A DNA stretch of 64,000 bases, taken from Crambe crambe. Lineage: Eukaryota > Porifera > Demospongiae > Poecilosclerida > Crambeidae. The translations under genes and the position numbers were made by a program. The stretch is from positions 372,001 through 436,000 of the forward strand of contig OZ004590.1 of the NCBI GenBank assembly GCA_963924555.1, given 5' to 3'. This document shows positions 22,282 to 34,023 of the stretch, one piece after another (the stretch's first letter is position 1; every line of letters starts with the position of its first letter). The notes beneath the pieces are model-generated. The model made no database searches and was not told the origin of the DNA. It saw nothing but the letters and a program-made list of their open reading frames with translations.

Positions 22282-22934
22282 TATACATAAGCTTAGCTAG
22301 AATTGAATTTCAACAGTGTGCACTGTATTACCTCATATTCTACCAGTGCCGAGGCACAAGTCTTTTTGAAGACAAACTTGTTGATTTATTATTATATGAG
22401 TAAAAAGTACCATAAACCTTAATCCCCCAAATGGTACCAACCGACCCCCCTGGCTGATGGACTATTAGTGGTTCAACTCTTTAGAAGATTTTGCTGTTGA
22501 ACAAAGCACTTAGATAAGCCTAGAGGTTCAACAACTACTACTATAGCAATGAGCATTTGACAGTGAGGAGCAAGTGAGCAAGTAAAGCAACAGACTATAA
22601 ATACATATATTTCAATTTCAATAGCCCCGTTTATACAGAGCCACTTATCCAGATTCAAATCCGGATAGAAATCCACTTTGCTCAATGTAAACGAAATTAT
22701 CTAGAATGGAATCTGGATTGAATAACCCACATCCAGAGTTAATGTGACATACGTATCATGTGACCGAAATCTCAGTTTGCATGAATAGGGGGTAAACTCG
22801 CTTTGCTTGCCAATATATTTTACAATTTCAATGAAGTTTAACACTTATTAAATGTATTATTAAATATATTGGTTACTATTATTTCCTTTATTTATTTTTA
22901 ATGACCTGACAGTCAGCTCGCTGAAATAAAGTTA
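22282..22934. other. Intergenic with partial repeat B fragments
   Basis: 22490-22600 and the 22900 region carry fragments of repeat B and of the TCAATGAGTCATGACCTGAG repeat. The 70-codon minus-strand frame at 22473-22685 lies in repeat sequence and is not called. Confidence 0.5.
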
Positions 22935-23335
22935 AACTAGGGCAATGTTCAACATTCAGTTGACAGCGAGCGAGCAAGAAAGTATTCTTTAGTGCTACAT
23001 CTCTTTAGAAGATTTTGCTGTTGAGTTTATATGTAACAAAGCACTTAGATGAGCCTAGAGCCTCTACAACTACTTACTCTATAGCAATGTGCAGCATTTG
23101 ACAGTGAGCAAGTGAGCAAGTAGCTGATAGGCTCCAGTGCTTGATATTGCTAAGAGTTATGTATAAGTGGTGGTTCCAATCAGGAAGCTCCATGCATTAA
23201 ATACTTACCACAGATACCTACAATCCACTTAGAATATAAGCCTACGTAGTGTCTCTATGACAAAAGGCTGTAGAAAAAGATTACATGCACATCATACAGG
23301 GCACTACTTATGCCTGGGGTGTATGAGCATGAAAA
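22935..23335 (+). repeat. Dispersed repeat family B, worn copy
   Basis: Starts CTAGGGCAATGTTCAACATT and keeps TGCAGCATTTGACAGTGAGC and TGATAGGCT(C)CAGTGCTTG, with an internal insertion/deletion relative to 9598-10165. Confidence 0.75.
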
Positions 23336-23339
23336 GGCT

Positions 23340-23740
23340 AAGTAGGGCTAGCCTAAGATCTAGCTGGGCTGTAGCTATAATGTACTGCAGCCTTGTATGA
23401 AAATGACAGATATGACAGTTTGTAAATGTAGGGATTCTTTTCATACGAGGCTGCAGTACATTATAGCTACAGCCCAGCTAGATTTCAGGTTATATATTCC
23501 TTTTTGCGCTAACTTGTTTCTATCCTTTTTCTTAGTGCTTTAACTTGAAAGTAAGTGTGGCAGTATTGATCGTCACAGTATACAGTGATTGTTCATGAGC
23601 CAGCTCTACTGTCTACATATTAAAACCTTATCTTTTTTCTTTTGTAGGTACATACATAGTCTCTGGTCGAAGAATTTGTTTAGCTATTCAGTTTTATCTA
23701 TTATTTAATATCAAATTTTACAGCAACAGCAATGTAGCTA
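23340..23740 (-). repeat. Palindrome plus inverted repeat C
   Basis: Arms around AATGTACTGCAGCCTTGTAT / ATACGAGGCTGCAGTACATT form a ~160-bp hairpin of the AAGTAGGG family. It runs on into an inverted copy of family C (TTTGTAGGTACATACATAGT, GAAGAATTTGTTTAGCTATT). Confidence 0.7.
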
Positions 23741-23984
23741 AAATGACATGTGCATGGTATGGTGAATTCGAAGTGAGCAGAGTCCAATGACACTCGAAGG
23801 ACAAGTGCACGTAGAAGGGTAAGATCACTTCTATTTGGAGACTCAGGGATGTCTGGTTGTACCAAAGGGGGAAAATGGAGAGATGGAAATTTTTGCCTCC
23901 ACTCAGAGTGTAGACGGAACTCAGAAGTTGGCAGCAAAGGCTCTGGGGCTACCGGCCAACCGGATAGTATCAAAATGGCATAGA

Positions 23985-24128
23985 AAGATTACCTAGTGTT
24001 CCGAGTGCTATCACTGATTTGTGAAGTAGAGCCTTAGTCAAAATTAATAGCAAAAAATCAGCCTCTAGGTGCCGCTGGCCCAAACAGAATTTTGATGACT
24101 ATAGCCAGTAAGTCAGTATGTCGATCTT
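23985..24128 (-). repeat. Dispersed repeat family A, inverted copy
   Basis: Reverse complement of 6640-6780: AGCACTCGGAACACT on the minus strand, with CAGAATTTTGATGACTATAG on plus. Confidence 0.75.
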
Positions 24129-24134
24129 AGTAAT

Positions 24135-24249
24135 AGTTAGAACAGGGTAGTCTGGTGATTATGGCCAATAAACAACCGAATCCGAGGGCGCAGCCCGAGG
24201 ATAAGGTTGTTTATTTGGCCATAATCACCAGGACTACCGTGTTCTAACT
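24135..24249. repeat. 115-bp hairpin (AGTTAGAAC family), copy 1
   Basis: AGTTAGAACAGGGTAGTCTG pairs with GACTACCGTGTTCTAACT; the centre is GGGCGCAGCCC. The homologous hairpin at 40258-40361 has the same stems and the same right-hand flank (GTTATATAT, then ATTCCATTGGTC or ATTTCATTGGTC), so the repeat extends outside the hairpin. Confidence 0.85.
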
Positions 24250-24494
24250 GTTATATATCCCCAGGGCACACGATTTCATTGGTCGGTCTGTAGTTTTAGC
24301 TAGCTAGCTACTCCTTAATTACGAAATAAAATTATCTTCATTATCATCTTCTTCCAACAGTCAGCTTCAGAAAACCTAAAACTGATAACAGTGTGTTTGT
24401 GAGTCATAAACACACTTTACCGGAATTTATGACAGTAAGAGCACTTTTCTCTATGGGAGTAAATGTATCAGGTGGGCTATATTTATTATTATCC

Positions 24495-24735
24495 ATATAT
24501 AAAGAAACAGAACGAAAGTCAATTTTAGAACTTGTTTTTTTTTTATTAGCAAATAAATTCTATACTTTTAAACATTTCCCCCTCTTCTGTGTAGAAGTAG
24601 TATTTCACTGTAGCCTTCTGAGAACATGTAGAGCAAGGGTAGAAGAGAAAGAAGAGTTTTTATTTATAATACAGTCTTATGACCTTTGACCCATCATCCC
24701 TACTTGGAGAGTGCTAACGCACTCACATAATTTTA
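24495..24735 (-). repeat. Inverted diverged copy of the 245-bp unit
   Basis: AAAGTCAATTTTAGAACTTG through AGAAGAGAAAGAAGAG matches 20297-20545 in reverse complement. The frame at 24393-24689 is a shadow of this repeat. Confidence 0.75.
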
Positions 24736-24964
24736 TCTACACTTTCAATGAGTCATGACCTGAGAGTCAGCTCACTCGCTGAATTACATACCGAGTAGAA
24801 AAAAGAAATACGTAATGTAATGTAATGTAATATAATAAAAGTGCGTTTCTTCCACAGGGCTTCGCTGCCATCACAGATCTCTAAAGTACCTTCGTCCTTC
24901 TCCATGCTATTAACTTAGAGCGCCTAACTCTACTTCGTTTTGGACTGCACATCAGGTCAGAAAT

Positions 24965-25240
24965 TGTACTACCGTCTCCATGCTGACAATCTTTACCACA
25001 CAATCTAAGAACATGTGCAAGCAGAGTTCTTTACTTTTAGCTTTCTTCTGTAGCAGTAAGCCTTGATTGTAGACAGAGACGAGACTCTGTCTAGACAGCT
25101 TTAACTACGGTATCACTACCATCTCCATGTTGATGATCTTTACCATACAATCTAAGAACATGTGCAAGCAGAGTTCTTTAGCTTTCTCACCTGTAGTGGC
25201 AAGCCTTGATTGCAGACAGAGATGAGACTCTGCTAACCAG
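24965..25240 (+). repeat. Two tandem ~155-bp units
   Basis: TCTAAGAACATGTGCAAGCA plus GAGTTCTTTA and AGCCTTGATTG occur at about 25005 and 25150 with the same neighbours. Confidence 0.8.
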
Positions 25241-25607
25241 TGTGTTACAGGCATTATGTGTATCTAGTCAGCTTTAACTATCAATAATAGCAGCAGCTAG
25301 GTCATAATCAGCTGCTTGTACCTTTTATCAGGTTATGGCCTTCCAGCTTCAATAATCTGTGACTTGGGACACTAGTGAGAGAATAGAATTGTACTTCCTG
25401 ACCTGTAGCTCATTCAATCTAACTGTGTTACTGAGAATACTTTTTTCTTCAAGCAATTCTGGTTCTTATAGCTACTAAGTTGTGCAAGTCTTGTGGCCAT
25501 CACAGTCATTTCAATTGCAAGGTGTGCAAAAAAAAAAGCAGCTCTCCCCTTCAAGGAAGGAGTAAGAAATCTGTAAGTAGTAAAGAATACAATGTAGGCT
25601 GCTCTGG

Positions 25608-25685
25608 AGGTAGGTCCAAGGGTACTGGTGCCAGTGATGGTTACTGTGTCTAGGTAGGCCCAAGGGCACTGGTGCCAGTGATGTG
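25608..25685 (+). repeat. Short tandem duplication
   Basis: GGTAGGTCCAAGGGTACTGG and its variant GGTAGGCCCAAGGGCACTGG, each followed by TGCCAGTGATG. Confidence 0.75.
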
Positions 25686-25724
25686 TGTCTTCTCTATTGT
25701 TATTATTATTCTTCTCATATCTCT

Positions 25725-26225
25725 CAAATCACTCAAGCTACAGCTATGATTTCTGGATAAATCCACTCCAAATTCTACCAGTTACGATCTTTTACACTCA
25801 TCCATCCTCGAAAGAGTCGAAGAAAAAGGAGACACTACAGAGCACAGTACTCAACTAACTTAATTAGTGGAAGCCATTTTATGTGCATAAAATTGATACT
25901 TTGAAAGTACAATATTACTCGTACTAAAGTGGTATAACAAAAGTGAAATTCTAGTTCTCCCACTTAGACTTAACAAAAGCTACTGTGAATGATTATCTGC
26001 TTACTAGAGCCTACTACAAAGTGCAAACTAAGTTTCAGGACCAGGGAGCGACGGCAAGCAGATGAGTCATGTTGTTCTTCTTAGACAACCATACCTCAAG
26101 CTATAAGCAAATATTTCTGGATAAATCCACTCCAAGTTCTACCAGCTACAATCTTTTTTTCTACTGGTCAATTCTTGAAAGAGTCGATGTAAAAGGATAC
26201 AAAGTACTATTAACTTAATTACTGA
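25725..26225 (+). repeat. Direct duplication, two ~135-bp copies
   Basis: TTTCTGGATAAATCCACTCC followed by an AGAGTCGA block occurs at about 25750-25850 and again at about 26110-26200 with moderate divergence. The sequence between is unique. No gene is seen from 24740 to 26520. Confidence 0.7.
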
Positions 26226-26524
26226 TTTAATACACATGCGCATATTTTTCATCTGTCCCTGCACACACATAGAAGAATGAACTCCTGCATTTTATGTATA
26301 GGAAAAAATTCTTCTGAGTGCATACATAGACCAGAAACAAGTGCAGAGCATTTAATGTAGGTAGGACCATAGATACTAAATACGGACCTGTAGCCAGCAA
26401 GCCAGGAGAAAAATTCCCATCACTTTCCCAGTCAAGATATCGCCTGGTACCCCCAGATACACATCACCATGGAGATGTATGTAGATAAACAATGTTCACT
26501 CAGGAAGGTATGGTGCAAGGGCTG

Positions 26525-26531
26525 GGCAAAC
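26525..26531. repeat. 7-bp target duplication, left
   Basis: GGCAAAC immediately before the element at 26532 and again at 27641-27647. Confidence 0.85.
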
Positions 26532-27640
26532 CATAGATATAAGAGGTTTACGGGATTGGAAACGGATCACGTGCTCTCGTTAGCAACTAACAACCGAGGC
26601 GCGTTGACAGCTGAATGACATAGCATTTTTGTCAAAGTTGCTGTTCTGACAAGATCCGTGAGGTAAGACTTATGCCAATGATACTATAATACACTAGGGC
26701 ATAGATTTACTGTATGAAATAAATTTCAGCTCAGATTTTCAAGTTTATTCCTACAAATACTACTGTAGTGGTTAATGGGACTGTAATCCCTCTCACGCTT
26801 GATGGAATCAATTGCTGTTGCCCATTTTCTGATCGAAAGGCATGTAAACTTTAGCTACATGGAATAGTAATGTTGGTTTTTGTATTAGCTGACATATATT
26901 GTCTCTAGCATTTGCAAGTGGTGTTAAAACTGTAATCCCTCTCCCAAGAAATAGATTAACAATATTGAAACTGTATTAGTTATTTCAGGGAAAGGATAGA
27001 ACAGTAAATGGAATTGGTGCATTCGTTTTCTATACAATAGTCATCCTATGGAGATGGCAAGCTTACTATATTTCCCCCCTAATATCCATAGGGTCCACAG
27101 GACAGCTGACTGAGCCGAATTCTTGAGGTGGATGGTGTCAAAACCCAACAGCCAAAAGCTGGAAGTATTGCAATAATGTTGATGAGGGAGAACTGAGCAG
27201 AAACTGGCGGATAACTTTGGGGCAAAATTATCTAGCTATAATAATAATGAATTTATGTCTAATTTTAATACCAAAAGTCATTCTGGCCTTTCTTTCAAAT
27301 CAATCACATAAAATTAATGTATAATGAGCAATGATAGGTACTCATAGTTATAATTACAAGGAAAAAAGTTATGAATAATTAATAACTTCCTTCCTCAGAC
27401 TCTCCAACTTCAACTCTCTGACTCTTCACTTCTTCGATACCTTCCCCTTAGCTTACTTGTACTATTCTGTGAGCTGTAGGGGCAGAATATCACTTTAACT
27501 GCCTTGAAAGGAGTGAATATTGATCTCTTTTCACAACGATTAATATAATTAATGCTGCATGCGCATGCGCATCTGTCAACGCGCCACGGTTGTGCAGTTC
27601 ATTGGGCGTTTCCAATCCCGTAAAACCTCTTATATCTATG
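26532..27640. mobile_element. Non-autonomous P-like element, 1109 bp
   Basis: Inverted ends CATAGATATAAGAGGTTTAC and its complement, continuing GGGATTGGAAACG, flanked by the 7-bp duplication GGCAAAC. No transposase motif is visible. One short stretch (around 26770-26850) could be a relic exon: NGTVIPLTLDGINCCCPFSD. The subterminal GGGATTGGAAACG is shared with the element at 54988-57240, so the two belong to one subfamily. Confidence 0.88.
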
Positions 27641-27756
27641 GGCAAACCTATTGAAGACAAGGGTCAGAGTTCAACAGGGTGTTCATGAGCACAATTTCTA
27701 ACTACTGGTTCATCAGCGAAAATACCGAAACTCACGGTGGCAGGTATGTGTTTGCT

Positions 27757-28727
27757 CATGAATAATTCATGATTTATATAATGAGGCAGGTAGTTGCACC
27801 AGCTATGCAATGTTGCCAGGTTGCTCTCTTAAAAAATCCACAGACAGAAAAGGATATCATAGACATCTGTGGAAAATCCATGAACCTGGTAACACTGCTT
27901 AGGCTATGAAATGCTGCAGTTGAAAACTAGTTTCATACTTTTTTGGTGAAGAATTAGAGTATGAATCATTCACATGAGATTCGTTTATATGCATTTGTGA
28001 CCAAGGTACACTAGAAGTATTTTTCTTACATCCATTTACTGTTGTATTACAGTTCACCCTGATGAAGGCTAGAGTATTCTGGTCGAAACGTTGGTGGTTT
28101 GTTTCATAAGCTAATTTTATGAGAACTAATTCTATTGAATTAGTTTCATACTGACTAGCACTTCCTATTTTACAACTGAGGGTAAACAAGACACTCAAGA
28201 CTACTACTCCAGAGAAACTCAACCGCTAAGCAGCCATACCTCTCGATCGACTTTTTTTTTTCTCGAACTGCAGCCATGTTCTGACCGTATTTTTGTACTT
28301 ATTCTTATTATATGAACCAGTGGGCAGGGGCCCGGGCGCAGGCTTAGAGATTTTGAAAAGAAGCCACTGTATGCATGCATCGAGACGGCTAAAAGCGATC
28401 AAAATTCAGGAGTGTTGGCTTTTCTGGCTAAAATCTCTCAGTGCCGCCCTGCATCTTGGTTTATACAACTGGAATAAGCACAAACACTTCAAGAAAATTG
28501 ACGTCAAAAAATCGATCGAGTTAGCGGTTGAGTTTCTCTGCAACGGTAGTGTTATCGAGTGTCTGGTTTGCCCTCAGTTGTAGAGTAGGAAATGCTAGAG
28601 TAGGAAATGCTAGTCAGTATGAAACTACAGCTTTCAACTTTTACTAGCATCTTATAGCCAGTGCAACCATATCTATGGTGCAACTAACCTCATTAACTTA
28701 TGAATTATTCATGAGCAAACACATCCG
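27757..28727. repeat. Nested inverted repeat, ~970 bp
   Basis: Outer arms: TGTGTTTGCTCATGAATAAT at 27757 pairs with ATTATTCATGAGCAAACACA at 28705. Inner arms: ACAACTGAGGGTAAACAAGA with GAGAAACTCAACCGCTAA (28165-28230) pair with TTAGCGGTTGAGTTTCTC and CCCTCAGTTGT (28520-28585). The frames in between (27899-28222 -, 28293-28583 +) overlap the arms and have no recognisable domain. Confidence 0.75.
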
Positions 28728-29019
28728 GATACTATTTTCAGAGCCATTAGTCCAATTCTGGTGACCAGACCGGATGTTCCAAAAATAATGCATGTAATAT
28801 AAATTCTTGGTCAAATTTAGTAAATTACTGGAGAAGGAATAAGGCATAATCAATATAATACCTGAGTAAAAATTCAACACAGAGTTATTGATATGGTGCA
28901 GGACCTTTTGTTTAATTTTTATGCTGTTCTTTTGTTCATTTTTGTTGTCATTTTTTGTTTTTCTGGTTTGTTGGTTTATTGTTCTTTTTTTCTTATTTAT
29001 CTACTTAGTATGTAATTCA

Positions 29020-30420
29020 TGTCATGACCACTGCACTGATAAACTCATTCATGGGATAACTCTCTGGAATAAATCTGCTGGGTTCATTAACTAACCAACC
29101 TCCTGCAGCATTGATATAAGCATTTACGACACCTATAGTCTTCTAGTTTTGCCATTGGAGGAAAGCTGAAGCTCAGTTTACTATCTGGTATGGTGAATAT
29201 CAAAGGAGCTGCAAAATTCTTGCATGATCGCAGAAGCAGTCTCGAGTGACTCTCCAGTACAGGTTCACTTCTCATTTCAAGCAACTCACCATGGAACAGC
29301 TTGGTGAAATACAGCACCCTCACGTACCCACATATATGTTTAACAGGAATCACATATGGAGCTGATGCTTTTCTAGTATTTGATCACTATGTCACTAAAG
29401 GAGAAGCACTGGATAGGGTTTCAACCAAAATGAAGATTGAAGTTCAAAAAATTCATTGGAGAAGCAGTTTACTGAACTTCAACAAAATTGACAGGACTGA
29501 AACAAGTAAGAAAAACCAACCCAATAACATACGTATGATGAAGCACTTGAGTTTTGTAAGATGTTACAGAGAAGAATTCAAACCAAAAATAGTGATAGCA
29601 AACTATCAACACTCACCACTGGATATAACTTCTCGAGTTGAAGAAATAGCATTTATACCATACTACAAGTGATCTCATGGTAAATTCCGTTTGCAACGAC
29701 CTTAGACCAATCTCAATAAATTGCTGGATCATTTAAAGAGAGACTTTGTAGGGGAAGCTCTCTCAAATACTATCCAAGTTATAGTGCTGGAGTCAAGGCA
29801 AAAGGCTGTAGTTTATCATCTCTAACACGTAGGTGATGATGAGATTAAGCATGTTGTCTTCTTTGGATTTAATGTCACTTCAGAAACTTCAACTTATATG
29901 TTAAAAACCATAACACTGGATGATAAAAAAGGGCCTGAAATAGAGAGCAGAGATAGAAAAATTTCTTCAGTGTATGTTAGTTGAATCTACCACTGAAAAA
30001 ATGACCTATGTTGTGACAAGCACAAATAAAAAGATTTGTAACGAATCACATTAGTTTATACTGATGGTGTTCCTATGCTGCTTAATTTCCTGGAACCCCA
30101 CAAGCAACTAAAGTTACTATTGACAGCATCACTCTTATGGACTGTTCCAAAGCATGTTAAAGTTTCATCATTATTATAAAGTGCTGTACCGGAATAAGTT
30201 ACATGACAATAAACTGTCGTGGCCTAATAACAGGGCATTACATTGAAGGCTTATCTCATGGAGATGAGTACGAGTTCTGAGTGCAAGCAACTATACTGGA
30301 TTTACAGTTGAGAGTGACTCAGCTTTCATCAGTACTACTAGTACTTTCTTCCAGTGAGGGACCCCTTGAGAAGGCAGATGGAACACTGCAAGAAGAAGTA
30401 CAAGAAGTGTTCAACTGTGC
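29020..30420 (+). pseudogene. SNTX-like/FN3/GTPase pseudogene
   Basis: Fragments in changing frames follow the order of the intact family. DKLIHGITLWN (29037) is the N-terminal SNTX-like motif, then GITYGADAFLVFDHYVTKGE (29347). Next come EEFKPKIVIANYQHSPLDIT with SRVEEI (helical domain), TTEKMTYVVTSTNKKICNES (thioredoxin-like region), FN3 pieces ending TVESDSAFISTT (~30335), then directly GPLEKADGTLQEE of the GTPase. The P-loop half of the GTPase is deleted, and many stops and frameshifts are present. It is closest to the edge-truncated gene at 61562-64000 (for example EGEALDKVS versus KGEALDRVS), so it derives from that paralogue. Confidence 0.85.
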
Positions 30421-30424
30421 GGTG

Positions 30425-30800
30425 GTTGTAACTACCAATGAATCCACCAATGAAGTAGAAGATATCACAGAACCATCAAGTCACATCACTGCAATAACAG
30501 CAGAACATTATAGTAGTGTTGAAAGGTTACTGCATGTCCACTACCGGAGGTTCCACTGTATAGTGTGTAAAATTGACAATACTACCGCTTCACTAAAATC
30601 AAAGTAAGTGCAATTAGCACCTCTAGCTAACTTCCTTGGCCGTTTCAAAAAATAATTACATTGTTATTAAAGTGGATGTGGCTGCAATGTACTTTGAAAT
30701 ACAGCTGTGAGTGAGTTAAAGCTTCCACCCATAATCAAGAAACGTGGCAGGCCTAAAGGAGCTGAAGACTTGCCTAGACGCAAAAGGTTCAAGTGAGGAA
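30425..30800 (+). pseudogene. AT-hook-bearing transposon ORF fragment
   Basis: After the GTPase fragment the open frame continues into ITAEHYSSVERLLHVHYRRF with HCIVCK (to 30606). After a gap with intron-like sequence comes LKLPPIIKKRGRPKGAEDLP with RRKRFK and a stop at about 30796. KKRGRPKG is an AT-hook of the type common in invertebrate transposon proteins. I read this as an unrelated mobile fragment fused onto the decayed gene, not as part of the gene family. Confidence 0.45.
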
Positions 30801-31516
30801 ACCTGTGTCATTCTTGAAGAAATCTCCTGGAAGTAGCTATTCTCTCTGTATGCTAATTTCTAGTGTGGGTAGTGAGGCTCACAATTGTAATGTTGTCCAT
30901 GCACTCAGCATACCCAAGAAAGGAGGGGGCGTTTGGTGCACAGTCAGCTGGCTTGGCCAATGGTAACAATTTGCATTTTTTTTCTTTTTTGTGTATGCAT
31001 GTATTATATTCAGTGATTCTATCGTGGTTCATGGACTGCCACTGTATTGACAAGGAAGAGACTGGTAGAAGAACAAGATGTGGAGGTGTTGCCGGAGCGA
31101 ATACCTGCTTCATGCTTGGATGAAAAAAGTTGTGCATACAGGAGATGCTTGGGCTGTCATATTGCAGTTGTACGAAGAAATGCTGTCTGGTTTTGCTCAA
31201 AAGTTATATCATGACGAGACTGAAAACTAGAACCTATGTCTCTTATGCCATGTGTAGCAATTAAAAAGACCCCAAAAATAAACCAATGGTTTGTAAGCTA
31301 ACTCTATCATTCTTTATTATTTTATCTGTTGAGTTGATTAATCATTAGCTAACTGTTTTGGCCTTGAGCCCTCTGACCTGACCTTTGACACAGAATTGGA
31401 GGGCTGGTATATAAACCATGTGACCCTTGGTGAAAGGAAGCCATGGCACACCTGTGGTAGCCCAAAGTGAATACCAGGCCCTCTTAAAGGGAGGGCAGAG
31501 GGCAGAAGGCAAAGGG

Positions 31517-31607
31517 CTAGTCTGGCTGCGCCGACCCTTTACCTCCTTTTTCTTGGGGGCGGGGGCTTTCCCCTAGGTAAAGGATCGGCGCCACCAGACT
31601 AGCATGC
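31517..31607. mobile_element. Mini hairpin related to TAGTCT elements
   Basis: CTAGTCTGGCTGCGCCGACC ... TCGGCGCCACCAGACTAG, about 90 bp in all, with a G-rich centre (CTTGGGGGCGGGGG) as in the ends of the element at 8060. GCAAAGGGC lies directly left and recurs 4 bp beyond the right end, a possible but imperfect target duplication. Confidence 0.6.
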
Positions 31608-31916
31608 AAAGGGCATGCACGTACATAGGCATGGAGGTAAAAAAAAAATTGGCCTATTACTCATTCTGCAGTGCTCCTCCATATTCTTTTCATAGTAGCA
31701 TTATTCTCATCATGCTACAAAAAGGATGTAAAAAAAAACAACTTTAAAAATAAGATCGCTGTTATTTAGTGTTAATATTGGATGGGGTCAAAGGTGATGC
31801 GCGCGTTCGCATGGTGGTTTCCGGACGACGGATAGAGCTGCATCGCATCCGGTTGCCGGAAAATACAATGATAGACTGGCACGCAATACCACCTGTAGTG
31901 TGAGTGCACCAAAGAA

Positions 31917-32900
31917 ATGACTGATATCCTTCTTGTGGGCAAGACCGGTCAAGGCAGGACCCGGTTAGGAAATAACCTTCTCGATCTGGAGAGGACGGAT
32001 GGCTCCAAGATCAAGAGATTTAAGTCATCCGTTGCAGACGTGCCGCTAATATCCAATGAAGCTACCCGCATTCGAGTTCTAGACGCTCCGGGTTTTTCCG
32101 GCATTGTTACTGGGAAGCAAACAACGGCACAGAGGAATGAAGAGATAGTTAAGTCCATTGGTAGCATGCAAGGAGAGTTTCAGCTGAAGATCAGGCGCGT
32201 AGTATATTTTCTTCCAGGTCGAGGGTCGCTGGGGAAGGCCGATGGAGCGATGCAGGAGGAACTGAAGATACTAAACCATTACTTTGGGAGGCAAATTTTT
32301 GAATGTATGGTAGTGGCAGCTACTAATTCACGCAAGTTTCAAGAGCCAGGGTTTGATGAAGAGGATTTTGAAGAAACAGAAAAAGTATTTTATGCTGCTC
32401 TGAAAGAAGCCATTAATACCAACGATATTAAATGTCCTCCTATTGTATTTATTGGCTTGAATGACAGCCATGAAATTGCCTTGAGCAAGATACAGGATGC
32501 CTCAGTACTGAATGATGATGCCATTATTCCAAGAATCAGAGAATATGTCAGTCCTCTCTATCCAGACAAGCCTGATACGAATGTGGATATAGAACCACAG
32601 CCTTCTTCTGACCCCAAGTACAAGTCTGAAGACAAGTCTAGTGGGAGCATGAAAGGACATGTTGATTCAGACCCCTCTTCTGGTCCTGAGTCGTCTATTA
32701 TAAAGAAACTCTTTGGGACTCTTTTTCACATAGTTACATTTGGCCTAGTTTTCCTGTATGAGCACAAGTCTGGTAAAAGGATAGTACCTAGCTTCTTCCC
32801 CTCTGGACGAGTGCACACTGAGCATGATGAGAATGATGAGACTCCTGAAAGTGGAATGATTGAGATTACTGAAGGACATGATAATATGACCATTCAGTGA
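31917..32900 (+). CDS. AIG1-like GTPase-only protein with altered P-loop
   Basis: Single-exon frame of 327 residues from an ATG at 31917. It is the GTPase part of the family in this window without SNTX-like or FN3 domains. The P-loop (residues ~8-16) reads GKTGQGRT where the paralogues have GKTGQGKS, so the invariant lysine that contacts the nucleotide phosphates is arginine. Other marks: VLDAPGFSG (G3-like DxPG), FLPGRGSLGKADGAMQEE, VVAATNS at the G4 position, and PPIVFIGLNDS. The C-terminus has a hydrophobic stretch (LFGTLFHIVTFGLVFLYEHK) but lacks the CxxC-rich tail; it ends in an acidic, Ser-rich region. The frame has no stops over 1 kb, so it is probably expressed. Weak or no GTP hydrolysis is inferred. 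Confidence 0.8.
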   Translation: MTDILLVGKTGQGRTRLGNNLLDLERTDGSKIKRFKSSVADVPLISNEATRIRVLDAPGFSGIVTGKQTTAQRNEEIVKSIGSMQGEFQLKIRRVVYFLPGRGSLGKADGAMQEELKILNHYFGRQIFECMVVAATNSRKFQEPGFDEEDFEETEKVFYAALKEAINTNDIKCPPIVFIGLNDSHEIALSKIQDASVLNDDAIIPRIREYVSPLYPDKPDTNVDIEPQPSSDPKYKSEDKSSGSMKGHVDSDPSSGPESSIIKKLFGTLFHIVTFGLVFLYEHKSGKRIVPSFFPSGRVHTEHDENDETPESGMIEITEGHDNMTIQ

Positions 32901-33371
32901 ATTAACTTTATACATACCATTATTGCTATTAGCTAGTTGACCCCAGGTGGGGTTTGATTAAACATTGTTACAGTGTTGTTATTGCTGGACACCAATTAGT
33001 GAATAATTAAATTATTGAGCATTTACCAGCACAATACTGGCATAATAGTTACTTCCAGGGGTTGGCAGATATGGAGGCATTGATGTTGACTCTTGAGTTC
33101 CTTTGTATAAACTGCATTAGAGTGTAATTGGTGGTGATAACAAAAAACAACAAAAAACAAACAAAACAAAACAACTATCTGTTTTCTTTACTAATGTTCC
33201 AGCAAACTAACTTGCTGCTGATAAAATTATGATGAGAAGCCGCAATTATGAACAATTACTTATTAATTTTCTTACAAATTATTTTTTAAAGCATAATAGG
33301 CATTTTTGTTGAGCATAAAGGGAAGAAAAAAAGCATGTCCCTATCCTGGCCCCGTAGCGTGTTTAATCATA
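32901..33371. other. Intergenic, nothing recognised
   Basis: AT-rich 3' flank of the GTPase gene with a CAAAAAACAAAACAAA-type tract near 33142-33175. No gene is seen. Confidence 0.5.
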
Positions 33372-33920
33372 CTAGGGCAATGTTCAACATTCAGTTGACA
33401 GCGAGCGAGCAAGCAAGTATTCTTCAACGATTTTCATTTGCTGTTGAGTATCTGTAGCAATGTGCAGCATTTGACAGTGAGCAATTAAAGTAGCTGATAG
33501 GCTTCAGTGCTTGATATTGTTAACATGTAAGTGGTGGCAGGCAGCTGCATACATGCTTACCTCAAAGCACTTAGATAAGCCTAGTGCCTACAAGCCGCTT
33601 AGATAAGCCTCTTGTCAGTCTTGTGCCTGCTGCCCAAAAGGCTGTAGAAATTGTGTTATGTAGCTAAGTGGCAGGCAGCTGCATGCATAGAAAGCTAAGT
33701 ACTTACCACAAAGCACTTGGATCTGTCTAGTGCCTACAATCCACTTAGATAAGCCTAGCCCTACTATCCACCATGCTATATACAAAGCGATGTAGAAATC
33801 AATCAAGCAATTGCAACTGGAGCATGCGCATAAATGCACGCGCAGGGGCGCTACTATTGCACGACACGTACGTACGTACGTACGTACGTACGCCTGGGGC
33901 ATTTTGGAGTGTAGCCCTAG
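33372..33920 (+). repeat. Dispersed repeat family B, copy 3
   Basis: CTAGGGCAATGTTCAACATT to GTAGCCCTAG. The matching CTAGGGC and GCCCTAG tips define the family boundaries. It ends about 100 bp upstream of the start codon at 34024, so it may supply part of that gene's promoter region. Confidence 0.88.
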
Positions 33921-34023
33921 CCCCGCACCCAAAATTTTTTTTTCAAATTAGCATAGATAGCTAATAGAAATTATCTATCTTTGAAATTGGACGTTCGACG
34001 AGAAGCTGTCGCCGGTGATAAAA

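Noticed and set aside
24135..24249. Intrinsic terminator or RNA gene suggested by a strong hairpin
   Set aside because: The same hairpin recurs at 40258-40361 with shared flanks, so it is a dispersed repeat.
28293..28583. 96-codon plus-strand frame
   Set aside because: It overlaps the arm of a large inverted repeat and shows no domain; the open length is within chance.
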